Below, piece after piece: positions 1 through 10,244 of a stretch of 64,000 nt of DNA. The notes beneath the pieces were generated by a model. That model had not been told where the DNA came from, searched no databases, and worked only from the letters and a program-made list of their open reading frames with translations. A program made the translations under genes and the position numbers. This stretch comes from Polytrichum commune (lineage: Eukaryota > Streptophyta > Polytrichopsida > Polytrichales > Polytrichaceae). The number at the start of each line of letters is the position of its first letter. The stretch's first letter is position 1. The stretch covers positions 9,736,501 through 9,800,500 of the forward strand of contig OX485808.1 of NCBI GenBank assembly GCA_950295325.1, given 5' to 3'.

Positions 1-1371
1 CTCTACATCCCAACATTTATGTGATGAGACATTATCAAACATGATTGGAATTTGGATGACAAATCACTTAGTGAGTGAATGGAATTACAACATTGATAGT
101 CCATGATGACCAAATGTTTTTATAAGGAATGACAAATAATGTTAGGGTTACAATTAGTGTTGGTGACAGTACACGGGCATTTTACAATTAGTATTGAGAA
201 AGACAAATAGAATTGGAGAGTGTAGTGTGTTTGACATAAAAAGATTCTCTCCTCCCCCGAGGATCCCTTCATGCCAAAGGGCACTACACTAAATCTTGTA
301 TATAGCGTCACTTACCAATCAAAATTATGCAACGCTATGTCCATTTGTTAAATATCTCATATTCTATCAACAAATGCCAGATTGGTTGTTTGGACATAAT
401 AGAACATGAACTTTACTTGGTAAAATAATTCACGAATACTGTGTAACTCCAAACAGTAAGTGATAGTAAAAAAAACTCTCTCTCTCTCTCTCTCTCTCGG
501 CAGGCTGATAACTCTGAACTTGCAAGGTGTGTGTGCCGGAATCATTGAGTCCCGGAAGAGATGACCGACTTTTAATTTGGGACTTAGATTCGGTTCGTGC
601 TTTTCTTCTTCTCAGTCTGTACTATGTTTGGGATGCGTTACCATGCAACATATGATAATCTAATGGCACCGGGTCTGAGGTAGATGGGTCTTGATGGTTA
701 CTTTTCCCAACTATATATGGTACAAACACGGAAAACATTTAAAATAAGTTGATTCGGCCAGAAAGAGTGGATTGAAATCTGTGCATTCTTTTAGAAAGAC
801 GGAGTCAGTGTGTACCACAGTCCGGGGAGTTTTATACAAAATTCGGTACATTTCCGATCTTTTATAAAGACATTCGGATTTTTTTTCTTTTCTCGGAAGC
901 TACCTAAATCCAACTTTTATTCTCGGTTAAAAACTAATATTTAACTTTACCATTTGGTAGTTTTCCGACTTTCTGAATTTCATTTCAGTATGTTTCCAAA
1001 GATTCGTATTGTATGTCGGATTTGTTTTTTTAAATATTGTAAAACAAATTGGTGTTATGCTTTTAAAGTGGTGAATTTGTGTTGATAGAAAATCCAAGTA
1101 TCCTTGGAAGGATTTGAACCTTGCCAAACCCCCACCAACTTGGGGCCAAGGATTTAGCCTTTGAAAAATATATAAATCCAAAAATGGATCATACATTATT
1201 TAGAGGCTAGTTAGTACAACAATACATGCAACTTTTAAACATTTGCATCCTCAGAATTAGAAAACATAGTTGAACTTACTGAACAAGATGCATCACTTGC
1301 AGAAGACACATAACGTGAAGGATTAGCATATAAAAACCGGTATTTGGTTCCAGTTTTCCACAAAGGAATTG
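1..1371. other. Stretch without recognisable gene
   Basis: Only short, unconserved open frames on both strands and AT-rich sequence. A (CT)n microsatellite lies at 476-498. No splice-flanked coding segment, RNA gene or transposon terminus was recognised before the LTR-like element that starts at 1372. Confidence 0.5.
476..498. repeat. (CT)n microsatellite
   Basis: An uninterrupted run of about 11 CT units, read directly from the sequence. It has no visible link to a gene. Confidence 0.9.
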
Positions 1372-3136
1372 TGTGAGGCCAAATCCACCACCCTTAAGCG
1401 TCCTAGTTTGGGTGATGTTTTTGAGAATCACATGCATTCTACTAAAACTTGTAGTAGTATGAAATGTAACTTCCGTATCCGGGGACACCCACATTGTGTA
1501 AAGTCATGATGCTTTATTAATGCTAGCCTCTTGAATAGATGTAGCGTGGGCCTCCTCAAGAGTCCAACCCGCGGCCGTAGCTACACATGCCCTTAAGGAC
1601 ATTCCTCTCGCCCCTTTAGTCTTGATTTTCCTTGTCTCAACATTGCGAGAATCCTTCACACTTTCCATCAACTCGTGTACTCAGTTTATTTCCTAGTGTG
1701 GGTACAAGCGTTAAAAAACGCTATTCTCTATTATCACAATCCTCACTTCGTGTTCTACTATCTTGCTAATGACTAATTATCTAAAGTAACATTAAGTAAC
1801 AACCCAATCAACTAACTATCATTTAGTCCAATATGGCACTACGGCTTTCCCCCTTAATTATCTACCCAAGTCACTAAAGGCCTAGCATTAAGCCTTGAAG
1901 CTGCCTTACTAAGTCCCCTTACAAGTGTCGGCCGACTAAACTTATAACCAGCAGCCCAACAGTAGCTGCAACTACTTTCACAAATTAACTAGCATCCCAC
2001 AGTAGCTACGGCTGCTTCCACAAATTAACCAGCAGCCCAACAGTAGCTGCAACTACTTCCACAATTAACCTTGCAGCTGCTCCAACAATCTAACCAACAT
2101 CCCAACAGTAGCTGCAGCTGCTTCCACAAATTAACCAGCAACCCAACAGTAGCTGCAGCTGCTTCCACAAATTAACCAGCAACCCAACAGTAGCTGCAGC
2201 TACTTTCACAAATTAACCAGCATCCCACAATAGCTGCGGCTACTTCCGCAAATTAACCAGCAACCCACAGTAGCTGCGGCTGCCTCCATGCTCCCACAAT
2301 TAACCTTGCAGCTGCTCCAACAATCTAACCAGCATCCCAACAGTAGTTGCAGCTGATTCCACAAATTAACCAGCAGCCCAACAGTAGCTGCAACTGCTCC
2401 CACAGTTAACCTTGCAGCTGCTCCAACAATCTAACCAGCATCCCAACAATAGCTGCAGCTGATTCCACAAATTAACCAGCAGCCCAACAATAGCTGCAGC
2501 TGCTCCCACAATTCAACCAGCAGTCCAAACCGGCAGTTGCCCAACAGCCTTGCAACCTTAATAATCTGGTTTTCTAGCTCCTCCTAATCAAATCTATCTT
2601 TTAAACTACCCCTAATCCAATCTATCCTCTAAGTTCCCCTACTCAAATCTATTCTCTAATTCCCCCCTAATCAAATTTATTCTCTAACTTCCCCCTAATC
2701 AAATCTATTCTCTAACACACTACACCACACACACACTCTCACACACACTCACACACACACCTCTAAGAGGGAGAGAGAGGAAGAAGGAAGGAGGGAGGGC
2801 ACCCAAACCACAACCTCCTTAGCCTTCTCCTACTTAGTAGGACCTTATCCTATCCATTAACTCCTTACCCCCTAAACCAACAAGAACATGTTCTAATTCA
2901 AACAATTAAATCAAAGGCACTTCCCCTTGCCTCATCAAGCACTACTCCTCTAATCAAAACACTCCCTAATGTCACTAAGCTTCTAATTCACCACACAAAA
3001 TGGCTTAAAGCCTAAACATAATTCCACACCAAGCCTCACTCTTTTTATACTTTTGATTGTTTTAATAACACTCCAATTGCAATTCTAAGTAGGTCCTAAA
3101 CATAAAACAAATATGAGCATTCATTTTGGGCTCATA
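1372..3136 (-). mobile_element. Solo-LTR-like element, copy A (TGTGAG family, TA-ended subfamily)
   Basis: The left end reads TGTGAGGCCAAATCCACC and the right end reads TTTTGGGCTCATA. It is flanked by a perfect 5-bp target duplication, AATTG (1367-1371 and 3137-3141). On the minus strand a TATAAAAAG box lies at 3041-3049, about 90 bp inside the right end, so the element points left. A hairpin occupies 1706-1722 and a minisatellite roughly 1946-2528. The last base pair deviates from the usual TG...CA (it ends TA), as in copy D at 19748, so these two form a subfamily; the stretch 2815-3136 is the reverse complement of the start of D at high similarity. No gag or pol coding is present. I read it as a solo LTR or a non-autonomous element; the 5-bp TSD favours LTR biology. 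Confidence 0.75.
1946..2528. repeat. Minisatellite inside copy A, unit about 36-38 bp
   Basis: Roughly fifteen imperfect units built on the words AGCAGCCCAACAGTAGCTGC and CTTCCACAAATTAACC. The array sits inside the LTR-like element at the place where sibling copies carry different arrays. Confidence 0.85.
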
Positions 3137-3319
3137 AATTGCCATTTCAATAATATTATCAAAGTTTTCATTTGGTCCCTCTAAAGCAATTCTAAGCATA
3201 GCTTCCAAATTTTTACTCCCAAGTATGTTTCTCACTCGTGCTTTTATTAAATTTTGGACACTAAATCCTAAACCCTAAACCCTAAACTTCATCCCACGCT
3301 CTGTACTTCACGGCGCCAT
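3137..3319. other. Spacer between two elements, with telomere-like run
   Basis: Host sequence between copies A and B. A short CCCTAAA run (about 3266-3287) is telomere-like. The last 21 bases (3299-3319) recur at 4986-5006, beyond copy B, as a short local duplication. Confidence 0.5.
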
Positions 3320-4961
3320 TGTGAGGCCAAATCCACCACCCTTTAGCGTCCTAGTCCGGGTGATGGCTTTGAACATCACATGCATCTACTACAATCTTGA
3401 ACCATGCGCAAGGCAATTTTCATGTTCAAAGGAACACATTTTGTTTCACTCCTTGTGCTTTATTAATGTTAGCCTCTTGGCTTGTGGTAGAATGGTCTTT
3501 ATCAAGAGTCCAACCCGCAGCCTTGGCTACACACGCCTTCAAAGACTTTCCTCTTGAAACTCGGGTCCTAGCTGATGATTCTTCACTAGTGTTTGTTACC
3601 TCGTTGAGGCTATGACTTGTCGATTCCATGAGGCACGAAAGTCTTTTATATCAGTGTTAAAAAAACACTTCTACCACTTTTTATCGCCTCCTTTTCCATG
3701 ATTTCCTCACAATTTCTTATCACGTTCGCATGTTGATGCGGTCACTAACCAACTAACTTAGCCTAACAACCTAGTCTAATTAACTAATCTAACTAACTAC
3801 CCTCTTAACTAGACTAACTACAACCCAGCTTAAGGCCGAATAGTATCCCAGCTTGGCCGAACAGTAACCAGCTTGACCGAACAGTAACCAGCCTGGCCGA
3901 ACAATAACCGGCTTAGCAGAACAGTAACCAGTTTAGCAGAGCAACAACCAGCTTGGCCGAACAGTAACCAGTTTAGCCGAACAGTAACCAACTTGGCCGA
4001 ACAGTAACCAACTTAGCAGAACAACAACCAGTTTAGCAAAACAACAACCAGCTTGGCCGAACAGTGTCCCAGTTTGGCCGAACAGTAACTAGCTTAGCAG
4101 AACAGAAGCCAGTTTGGCATAACAGTAACTGGTTTGGCCGAACAGTAACCTAGCTTAAACTCACAAAGTCAAGTACTAATAATCCAACATAAATCTAAAT
4201 GCTATAAATCTATATATCATGTGTCTAAACACCATAAATCTAAATACTACAACACTAAATGCTAGAAGTTGAACACTATGAGCTAGGCACTCGTTCCTAA
4301 ATGCCTTAAATCAAACACTACATCTAACAATGTAAGGTTAACTTCAAGACTAAATGGCCTTGGCCCTCCACCTTGGAACCTTGCACACCCACGTGCAATC
4401 TTAAGCTCTAAGAGCTCACTCACTTGGGAGGCATTGAGAGAGAGAGCTTAACTAACTAACTTCACTAAAAACTAATAACCCACACACGTGGCTCAAGCTC
4501 TTAAGAGCTTGCTCCCTTGAGAGCGCTTGATGGAGAGAGAGGTAAATGAGAGAAAAAACACCTTAAGTAGCAAAGAGGGAGAGAGGGAGAGAGAGGTGAG
4601 GATAGGGTGAGAGGATTAGCACCTCCAATCACAATCCTTTAACCTTCTCCTCCAAAGTAGGGACTAATCCCCATCCACCAAGCTTCCTCCTTCCTAAACT
4701 AACAAGGTGGATCCAAAAGTGGGCATTTAACCCGCGGAGCTCACCTTGCTTCACCTTACCCCCTACTCACATTATCAAGGCATACTCTTATTGAAATCAA
4801 ACCTTGAAATAATCACACGACACCGCCTAATGCCTAAAGTTAAAATCCACACCACACTTCACTCTTTTTATGTTTTGTGAATAATCATAACACATCAAAG
4901 TCAAACTAAAATTGGTTTCGAATAGTTAATCACCACATGTGGGCACCATTTTGGGCTCACA
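3320..4961 (-). mobile_element. Solo-LTR-like element, copy B
   Basis: Starts TGTGAGGCCAAATCCACC and ends ATTTTGGGCTCACA, with a perfect 5-bp TSD GCCAT at 3315-3319 and 4962-4966. A TATA-like CATAAAAAG lies on the minus strand near 4864-4872, so it points left. The covarying hairpin is at 3653-3669 and a ~20-bp minisatellite at about 3827-4152. Its terminal ~570 bp (4391-4961) are nearly identical to those of copy E (8173-8738), although the arrays of the two copies are unrelated. There is no coding capacity. It could be a solo LTR or a short non-autonomous element of the family. Confidence 0.8.
3827..4152. repeat. Minisatellite inside copy B, unit about 20 bp
   Basis: About 15 head-to-tail units of CAGCTTGGCCGAACAGTAAC with substitutions (tta/ttg, cag/caa). 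It has no resemblance to the array in copy A or copy E. Confidence 0.88.
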
Positions 4962-5983
4962 GCCATGCACAAGACAGAGAAGAGAAGCTCTGTACTTCAC
5001 GGCGCCATGCACAAAATTGCAGTGTGATGTCACTGTGAATTCTCATAATCGCTATGAGAGATCCAGGAGATTCAAGAATCGTTGTGAGAGATTTAAAAGA
5101 TCCAAGAAACGAGCATTGGTTCCGCACAAATTTGTTTCCTACTCTTCAAGACTTATCTACAAGATTTCAAGAGATTCACGACCTCCGAAACAAATGTTTC
5201 CGACTGGATCGCAGTGGATCGTTGTGAGCCCAAAATGGTGCCCACATGGGTTGCTAAACCCTTAGAAGTTTATTAGGATTTGATTCTTATTTGATTTTAT
5301 CTATTTAAAATATAAAAAGTGAAGTGTGGTGTGGGGGTATGTTTTAAGCTTAGGCTCGTGTGTGTGTGTTAATTTTGGGGATTAGAGTGATTAGTTGTGG
5401 GTGATTAAAGTAGCTTTAGGAAGGATAGCTTGAGGGGAAGGGACCTAGGGTTTTAGTGTCCTAATTAGGACCTTTGTTTGTTAGCTTAGGGGTTTGGGGA
5501 GGGTTTATGGATAAGCTGGCTTTGGGTTCAAACTAGAGTAGAGAGGCAGAGATTGGGGGGAAGGCCGCGGAGGCGAGAGCCAAGCTCTGGTTTAGATTGC
5601 GGCGAATGTGAGAGCCAGGCTCTAATTCAAATTTCGGCGAAGGGAGAACCAAACTCTGGTTCAGCTTGTGGCGAATGTGAGAACCAGGCTCTGATTCAGA
5701 TTTCGGCGAAGGGAGAGCCAAACTCTGGTTCAGCTTGCGACGAATGTGAGAGCCAGGCTGTGAGGCCAAATCCACCACCCTTTAGCGTCCCAGTCCGGGT
5801 GATGACTTTGAGAATCACATTTATCTATTACAACATTGACCCATGTGCAAGGTAATTTTCATGTTCAAATGAACACATATTGTCTCACTCATTGTGTTTT
5901 ATTAATGTTGGCCTCTTGGCTTGTGCTAGAGTTGGCTTTCTCAAGAGTCCAACCTGCGGCTTTAGCCGCACATGCCCTTACGG

Positions 5984-7132
5984 TGTCGGGTAGAGAGGGT
6001 TCCGCCTTGGGAAAGCGCTGGGCTTCTGGCTGCAACTAGATTTTATCGGACCCGTCGAATCTTCTGATCTTCAATCGAATCTTCCGGTCTTCTAGTCTTC
6101 AATTTCTTCTAATCTTCAACCTCTTTCCCGTCGACCTATCCTGTTGCGGCTCTATATGGATAAAGGGTAAGGGTAGTGTGATAAGAAACCACGGGCTTCG
6201 GACGGGTAAAACGGGACGTCAGAACACGAGCTGACGTCCGAAAGATTGGCTCCTAAACTTTCAAACCCACGGTGACCAGCAATCGCGCCTCACCAGTGGG
6301 AACGACAGAAAACAACCTTGTGGGTGATTAATCCCACTTCGTTGTCACAAACAACCTTGTGGGTCATTAATCCCACTTCGTTGTCACACAGGAAACAAAT
6401 TACGATGCAGAAATGAAATGCAACTAGCCTCCAAAACCGGCTTGGAATCACACACACAAGAAAAAGACAACGTGCCACAAGCAACCACACATTCGAGTCT
6501 TGAAGCCTTCAATTCTTTAATTTGTCCGTCTTCTATGGTCGGTCGAAGTCTCAGCTCTTCTTTTAAGAACCAACAGACTTCCCTCCACTCAAACAAACAC
6601 AAATCTTGATTGCTAACTTCCAAAACAACAAGTGAGATCTCTCATGAATCACAAATCCCTCGTATTTTATTTCATATTCTTCTAAAAAACAACTCACACC
6701 GTGAGCTTCGAATCCACTTCTCTCTCTCTACCACTTCTCTCCCACAATAATCACATCACATCTTTCCTTCACCACCTCTCCCTATCCATGCGAGAGACAA
6801 AGTTCTCTCTTATCCTCATCATATGGCTTCTAATCACCCATTGGTCCAAAGTAACTCAAGATAACTAAAAGACAAAAATAAACTATGAGTAAATAAAAAG
6901 GTAATCTATTTCTATCATTTGGTAAAGGTAACTAAGAGTAACTATGAATAAACATAAAGGTAAGCAACTTCTATCCACTTCTATCCTTAGGTAATGATAA
7001 CTAAAATAAACTATGAGTAAAATAAAAAAGTAATCTACTTCTATTCTTTATTATTTTTCTCCAAGACCAAGACTCACAATGCAATATTAAATACGTGCAC
7101 ATCTATATAGTGTACGTATTTACATCACGACA
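5984..7132. mobile_element. Solo LTR of a third family, nested in copy E
   Basis: Begins TGTCGGGTAGAG and ends ACATCACGACA, so the termini are TG...CA with a TGTCG/CGACA inverted repeat. It is flanked by a 4-bp repeat ACGG (5980-5983 and 7133-7136). Comparison with copy A shows that the host sequence (cccttaaggacattcc) is split exactly here. Inside, a unit of about 45 bp containing GTGGGT(G/C)ATTAATCCCAC is directly duplicated (about 6312-6398). A TATATA-like string lies near the right end (7112-7118). No coding sequence. The 4-bp rather than 5-bp flank is the weak point. Confidence 0.65.
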
Positions 7133-7445
7133 ACGGACATTCCCCTCACTCTTTTGATCTTCACCCCCTTTCTCTTGCCATTGCAAGGGTCCTCCACATT
7201 CTCCATTAATAATGCAAGTGAGTTATTTTGACCGATAGGTGCAAGTGTTGAAAAACACTTTTATCAATGGTTAAACACACTCATACAAACCCACACGTGG
7301 TACCAACTAGCCCAATGAATCTAACTATTTAGCCACCACTAAAATGGCCTAATGTGATTTAGTTTTTAATGTGCTAACACCCACTAATTGAGCTAGCCTT
7401 GCTAACCCCTAGATGATCTAATAATGATTTGTTGCTAAGCCTCGC

Positions 7446-7990
7446 GGCTGCAGTCTAGCCACGGTCTCGGTGCAGTCTAACCCACCAGCAACCCAGCTGC
7501 AGTCTAGCCATGGTCTCGGTGCAGTCTAACCCACCAACAGCCCAGCTGCAGTCTAGCCACGGTCTCGGTACAGTCTAACCCACCAGCAGCCCAGCTGCAG
7601 TCTAGCCACAGTCTCGGTGCAGTCTAACCCACCAGCAGCCCAGCTGCAGTCTAGCCACAGTCTCGGTGCAGTCTAACCCACCAACAGCCCAGCTACAGTC
7701 GAGCCACAGTCTCGGTGCAGTTTAACCCACCAGCAGCCCAGCTGCAGTCTAGCCACGGTCTCGGTGCAGTTTAACCCACCAGCAGCCCAGCTGCAGTCTA
7801 GCCACGGTCTCGGTACAGTCTAACCCACCCGCAGCCCAGCTGCAGTCTAGCCACGGTCTCGATGCAGTCTAACCCACCGGCAGCCCAGCTGCAATCTAGC
7901 CACGGTCTCGGTGCAGTCTAACCCACCGGCAGCCCAGCTGCAGTCTAGCCACGGTCTCGGTGCAGTCTAACCCACCACCAGCCACCTGCA
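7446..7990. repeat. Minisatellite inside copy E, unit 49 bp
   Basis: About eleven very similar units built from GCTGCAGTCTAGCCACGG, TCTCGGTGCAGTCTAACC and CACCAGCAGCCCA. The low divergence between units suggests recent expansion. Confidence 0.9.
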
Positions 7991-8741
7991 GTCTAAGTCC
8001 ATGGAGTTCCAATACCCGAATGGGTAACCCAGCTACTAGTTACACCTTAATACAAACCCTCTCATTCCCTAATCACATGTTTTCTAAGTTTTTCTTCTTC
8101 TTTCCTTTTCCTTGCTCCTAAGTAATGAACTAATTTAACACACTAATTTCACTAACTACTAACTAATCAACACGTGCAATCTTAAACTCTAAGAGCTCCC
8201 TCACTTGGGAGGCATTGAGAGAGAGAGCTTAACTAACTACCTTCACTAAAAACTAATAATCCACCCACGTGGCTTAAGCTCTTAAGAGCTTGCTCCCTTG
8301 AGAGCGCTTGATGGAGAGAGAGGTAAATGAGAGAAAAAACACCTTAAGTAGCAAAGAGGGAGAGAGGGAGAGAGGTGAGGATAGGGTGAGAGGATTAGCA
8401 CCTCCAATCACAATCCCTTAACCTTCTCCTTCAAAGTAGGGACTAATCCCCATCCACCAAGCTTCTTTCTTCCTAAATTAACAAGATGGATCCAAAAGTG
8501 GGCATTTAACCCGCGGAACTCACCTTGCTTCACCTTACCCCCTACTCACATTATCAAGGCATACTCTTATTGAAATCAAACCTTGAAATAATCACACCAC
8601 ACCACCTAATGCCTAAAGTTAAATCCACACCACACTTCACTCTTTTTATGTTTTGTGAATAATCATAACACATCAAAGTCAACTAAAATTGGTTTCGAAT
8701 AGTTAATTACCACATGTGGGCACCATTTTGGGCTCACACAG

Positions 8742-9717
8742 TGTCGCGCACCTCTCCATGAGGAGTGCCCGAAACACCATGGGCACAAGGGGGACCCCGG
8801 AGTGACACCCGGGACTTGTGGCGCCGTTGGTGAGAGGGCCCAAGTGATCCTAGTGTGGGTGAGGGCCCCGGGCGTTGGGAACGCCTCCCACCCACGAAGA
8901 CTAGGAGGCACAAGGGTAAGGCCATGAGCTATGCGTAGCTCATGGCGTGGTGATTCTAGAAAGCTCAAGAACACCTCAATCGGAGGTGTGAGCTAGGAGT
9001 TATGGCCATTTGAGTGGGGCGCTGTCCCGGGACATCGCCCTGGTACAGCAGTGCCTGGGAGTGATTCCCGGGACTGCCAAGGTTCAAACAGGCATAACGT
9101 CCTCAATACTTGTCCGAATGGGGCAAGTGAGGAGTCCATCGGCATCTACGTGAAGCGTAGATGAAGATGGAGTGGTTGGTTGTTATGATCAGACATCATA
9201 CAAGGAAGTTATGATGGTCTGAAGCTGCTAGGGGGTTCTAGGCCCAGCAGCTAAAGGAAAATGTCCACTTGGCCCCAACTCTTGGTAGAGAGACAAGAGG
9301 TTGGTTGACGGTGGGGTAGGGGCCCCGCGTGAAGTCCTAGAGGCTTATATGGGTGAGGTGGTGTGGCCTCACCCACCCGAGGCCGAACGGCACGGCCTCC
9401 ATGGGCTTTGGCCCATTGTGAGGCCATAGTTGCCTAGTATGGTTCGGGTTGTTGTAGTGTTGCTCCGGCAACGCGATGATCAACATAAGATTGGACTTCC
9501 ATGGATGGAAGTCTACATCTAAGGATTGGTTACCGATTAAAGGGGTGAGTCCCGAAATCAAAGTAGGAGGGTTGGTTCCCCTCCTATGAACTAATGGTCC
9601 GGGGTTAGAGGAGCTAACCATTAGCATGGCGGTATGCGAAGGGTTAGCGACTCGTAACCTTTGCTAGAAAGGAAAATTGGCAAGATGGTCAAGGGGGGGC
9701 TAGCAAGGGTTGCGACA
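8742..9717. mobile_element. Solo LTR S1 (TGTCGCGCACC family)
   Basis: A 976-bp unit from TGTCGCGCACCTCTCC to GGGTTGCGACA with TG...CA ends and a TGTCGC/GCGACA terminal inverted repeat. The perfect 5-bp TSD CACAG lies at 8737-8741 and 9718-9722. It landed on the very end of copy E: the duplicated CACAG contains E's last two bases plus three bases of E's own TSD. Near-identical copies occur at 12328 and 20585. The short minus-strand open frames in it recur in every copy as repeat sequence and are not protein genes. Confidence 0.88.
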
Positions 9718-10244
9718 CACAGGCTCTGATTCAGATTTCGGCGAAGGGAGAGCCAAGCTCTGGTTCAGCTTGTGGCGAATATGAGAGCCAGGCTCTGATT
9801 CAGATTTCGGCGAAGGGAGAGTTAAGCTCGGATTCAGATTTTGGCAGCAGAAGAAGAACCAAGCTCTGGTTGGTCTCTGCCCCAAGCCTAACAGCGTGGA
9901 TTCACGGAGCCACCACCGAGACTGAAGTTGAATTAGGGTAGGGGACTGGTAGTATTAGCAATATATTATATGGGGGCCTAGTTAATTAGGCTAAAGGAAA
10001 AGGGTTAAACTAGGAAATTAGCCTATTAGTGAATTAGGGGGCTACCAAGTGCAAGGTGGTGACATTAGGAAGGGGACTTAGGTGGGGACTTGGTGTGTGG
10101 GGTTGTGATGAAGTGTAGGGAGAGGGTAATAATAGAGAAGAGCATTTTTTTAATGCTTGTACTCTTATCATGCAATAAACTTGTGTGCCAATATTGATGT
10201 AGAGTGCGGTGGATGTTGATGACGTTGAGGAAATAAAATTCTGT

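Larger units (their letters stand above)
5759..8738 (-). mobile_element. Solo-LTR-like element, copy E, nested in copy C
   Basis: Starts TGTGAGGCCAAATCCACC and ends TTTTGGGCTCACA. The TSD is CAGGC: 5754-5758 on the left, and on the right 8739-8741 joined to 9723-9724 once S1 is removed. It contains another solo LTR at 5984-7132, the covarying hairpin at 7243-7260, a 49-bp minisatellite (7446-7990) and a TATA-like box on the minus strand at 8642-8650. Without the nested LTR it is about 1.83 kb, similar to copies A and B. Confidence 0.8.
5223..10244 (+). mobile_element. LTR-like element, copy C, interrupted and truncated
   Basis: The left end TGTGAGCCCAAAATGG begins at 5223 and a TATAAAAAG box lies at 5311-5319, so it points right. 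The body is 5223-5758 plus 9723-10244; the middle holds nested copy E (5759-8738) and solo LTR S1 (8742-9717). A ~67-bp minisatellite (words CAGGCTCTGATTCAG and GGAGAGCCAAACTCTGG) spans about 5565-5758 and resumes at 9723-9860 on the far side of the insertions, which confirms the nesting. The hairpin is at 10141-10157. The expected right end (...TTGGCCTCACA) is absent, because sequence of copy F starts at 10245; no TSD can be assigned. Confidence 0.7.

Noticed and set aside
1086-1150. tRNA-like fragment (TTCGAACC-like words)
   Set aside because: No cloverleaf could be drawn; the anticodon and acceptor arms do not pair.
3255-3290. True telomere end or telomeric breakpoint
   Set aside because: Only three or so CCCTAAA units; too short, and flanked by ordinary sequence. 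The same applies to 59253-59294.
7446-7990. CRISPR-like array
   Set aside because: Units are contiguous minisatellite repeats without unique spacers, in a eukaryotic retroelement.
8663-8974. Minus-strand open frames of 60-103 codons in the TGTCGCGCACC units (also at 12296-12560 and 20502-20817)
   Set aside because: They recur with each solo LTR, cross the LTR boundary in some cases, and have no domain; they are GC-rich repeat sequence without evidence of coding.
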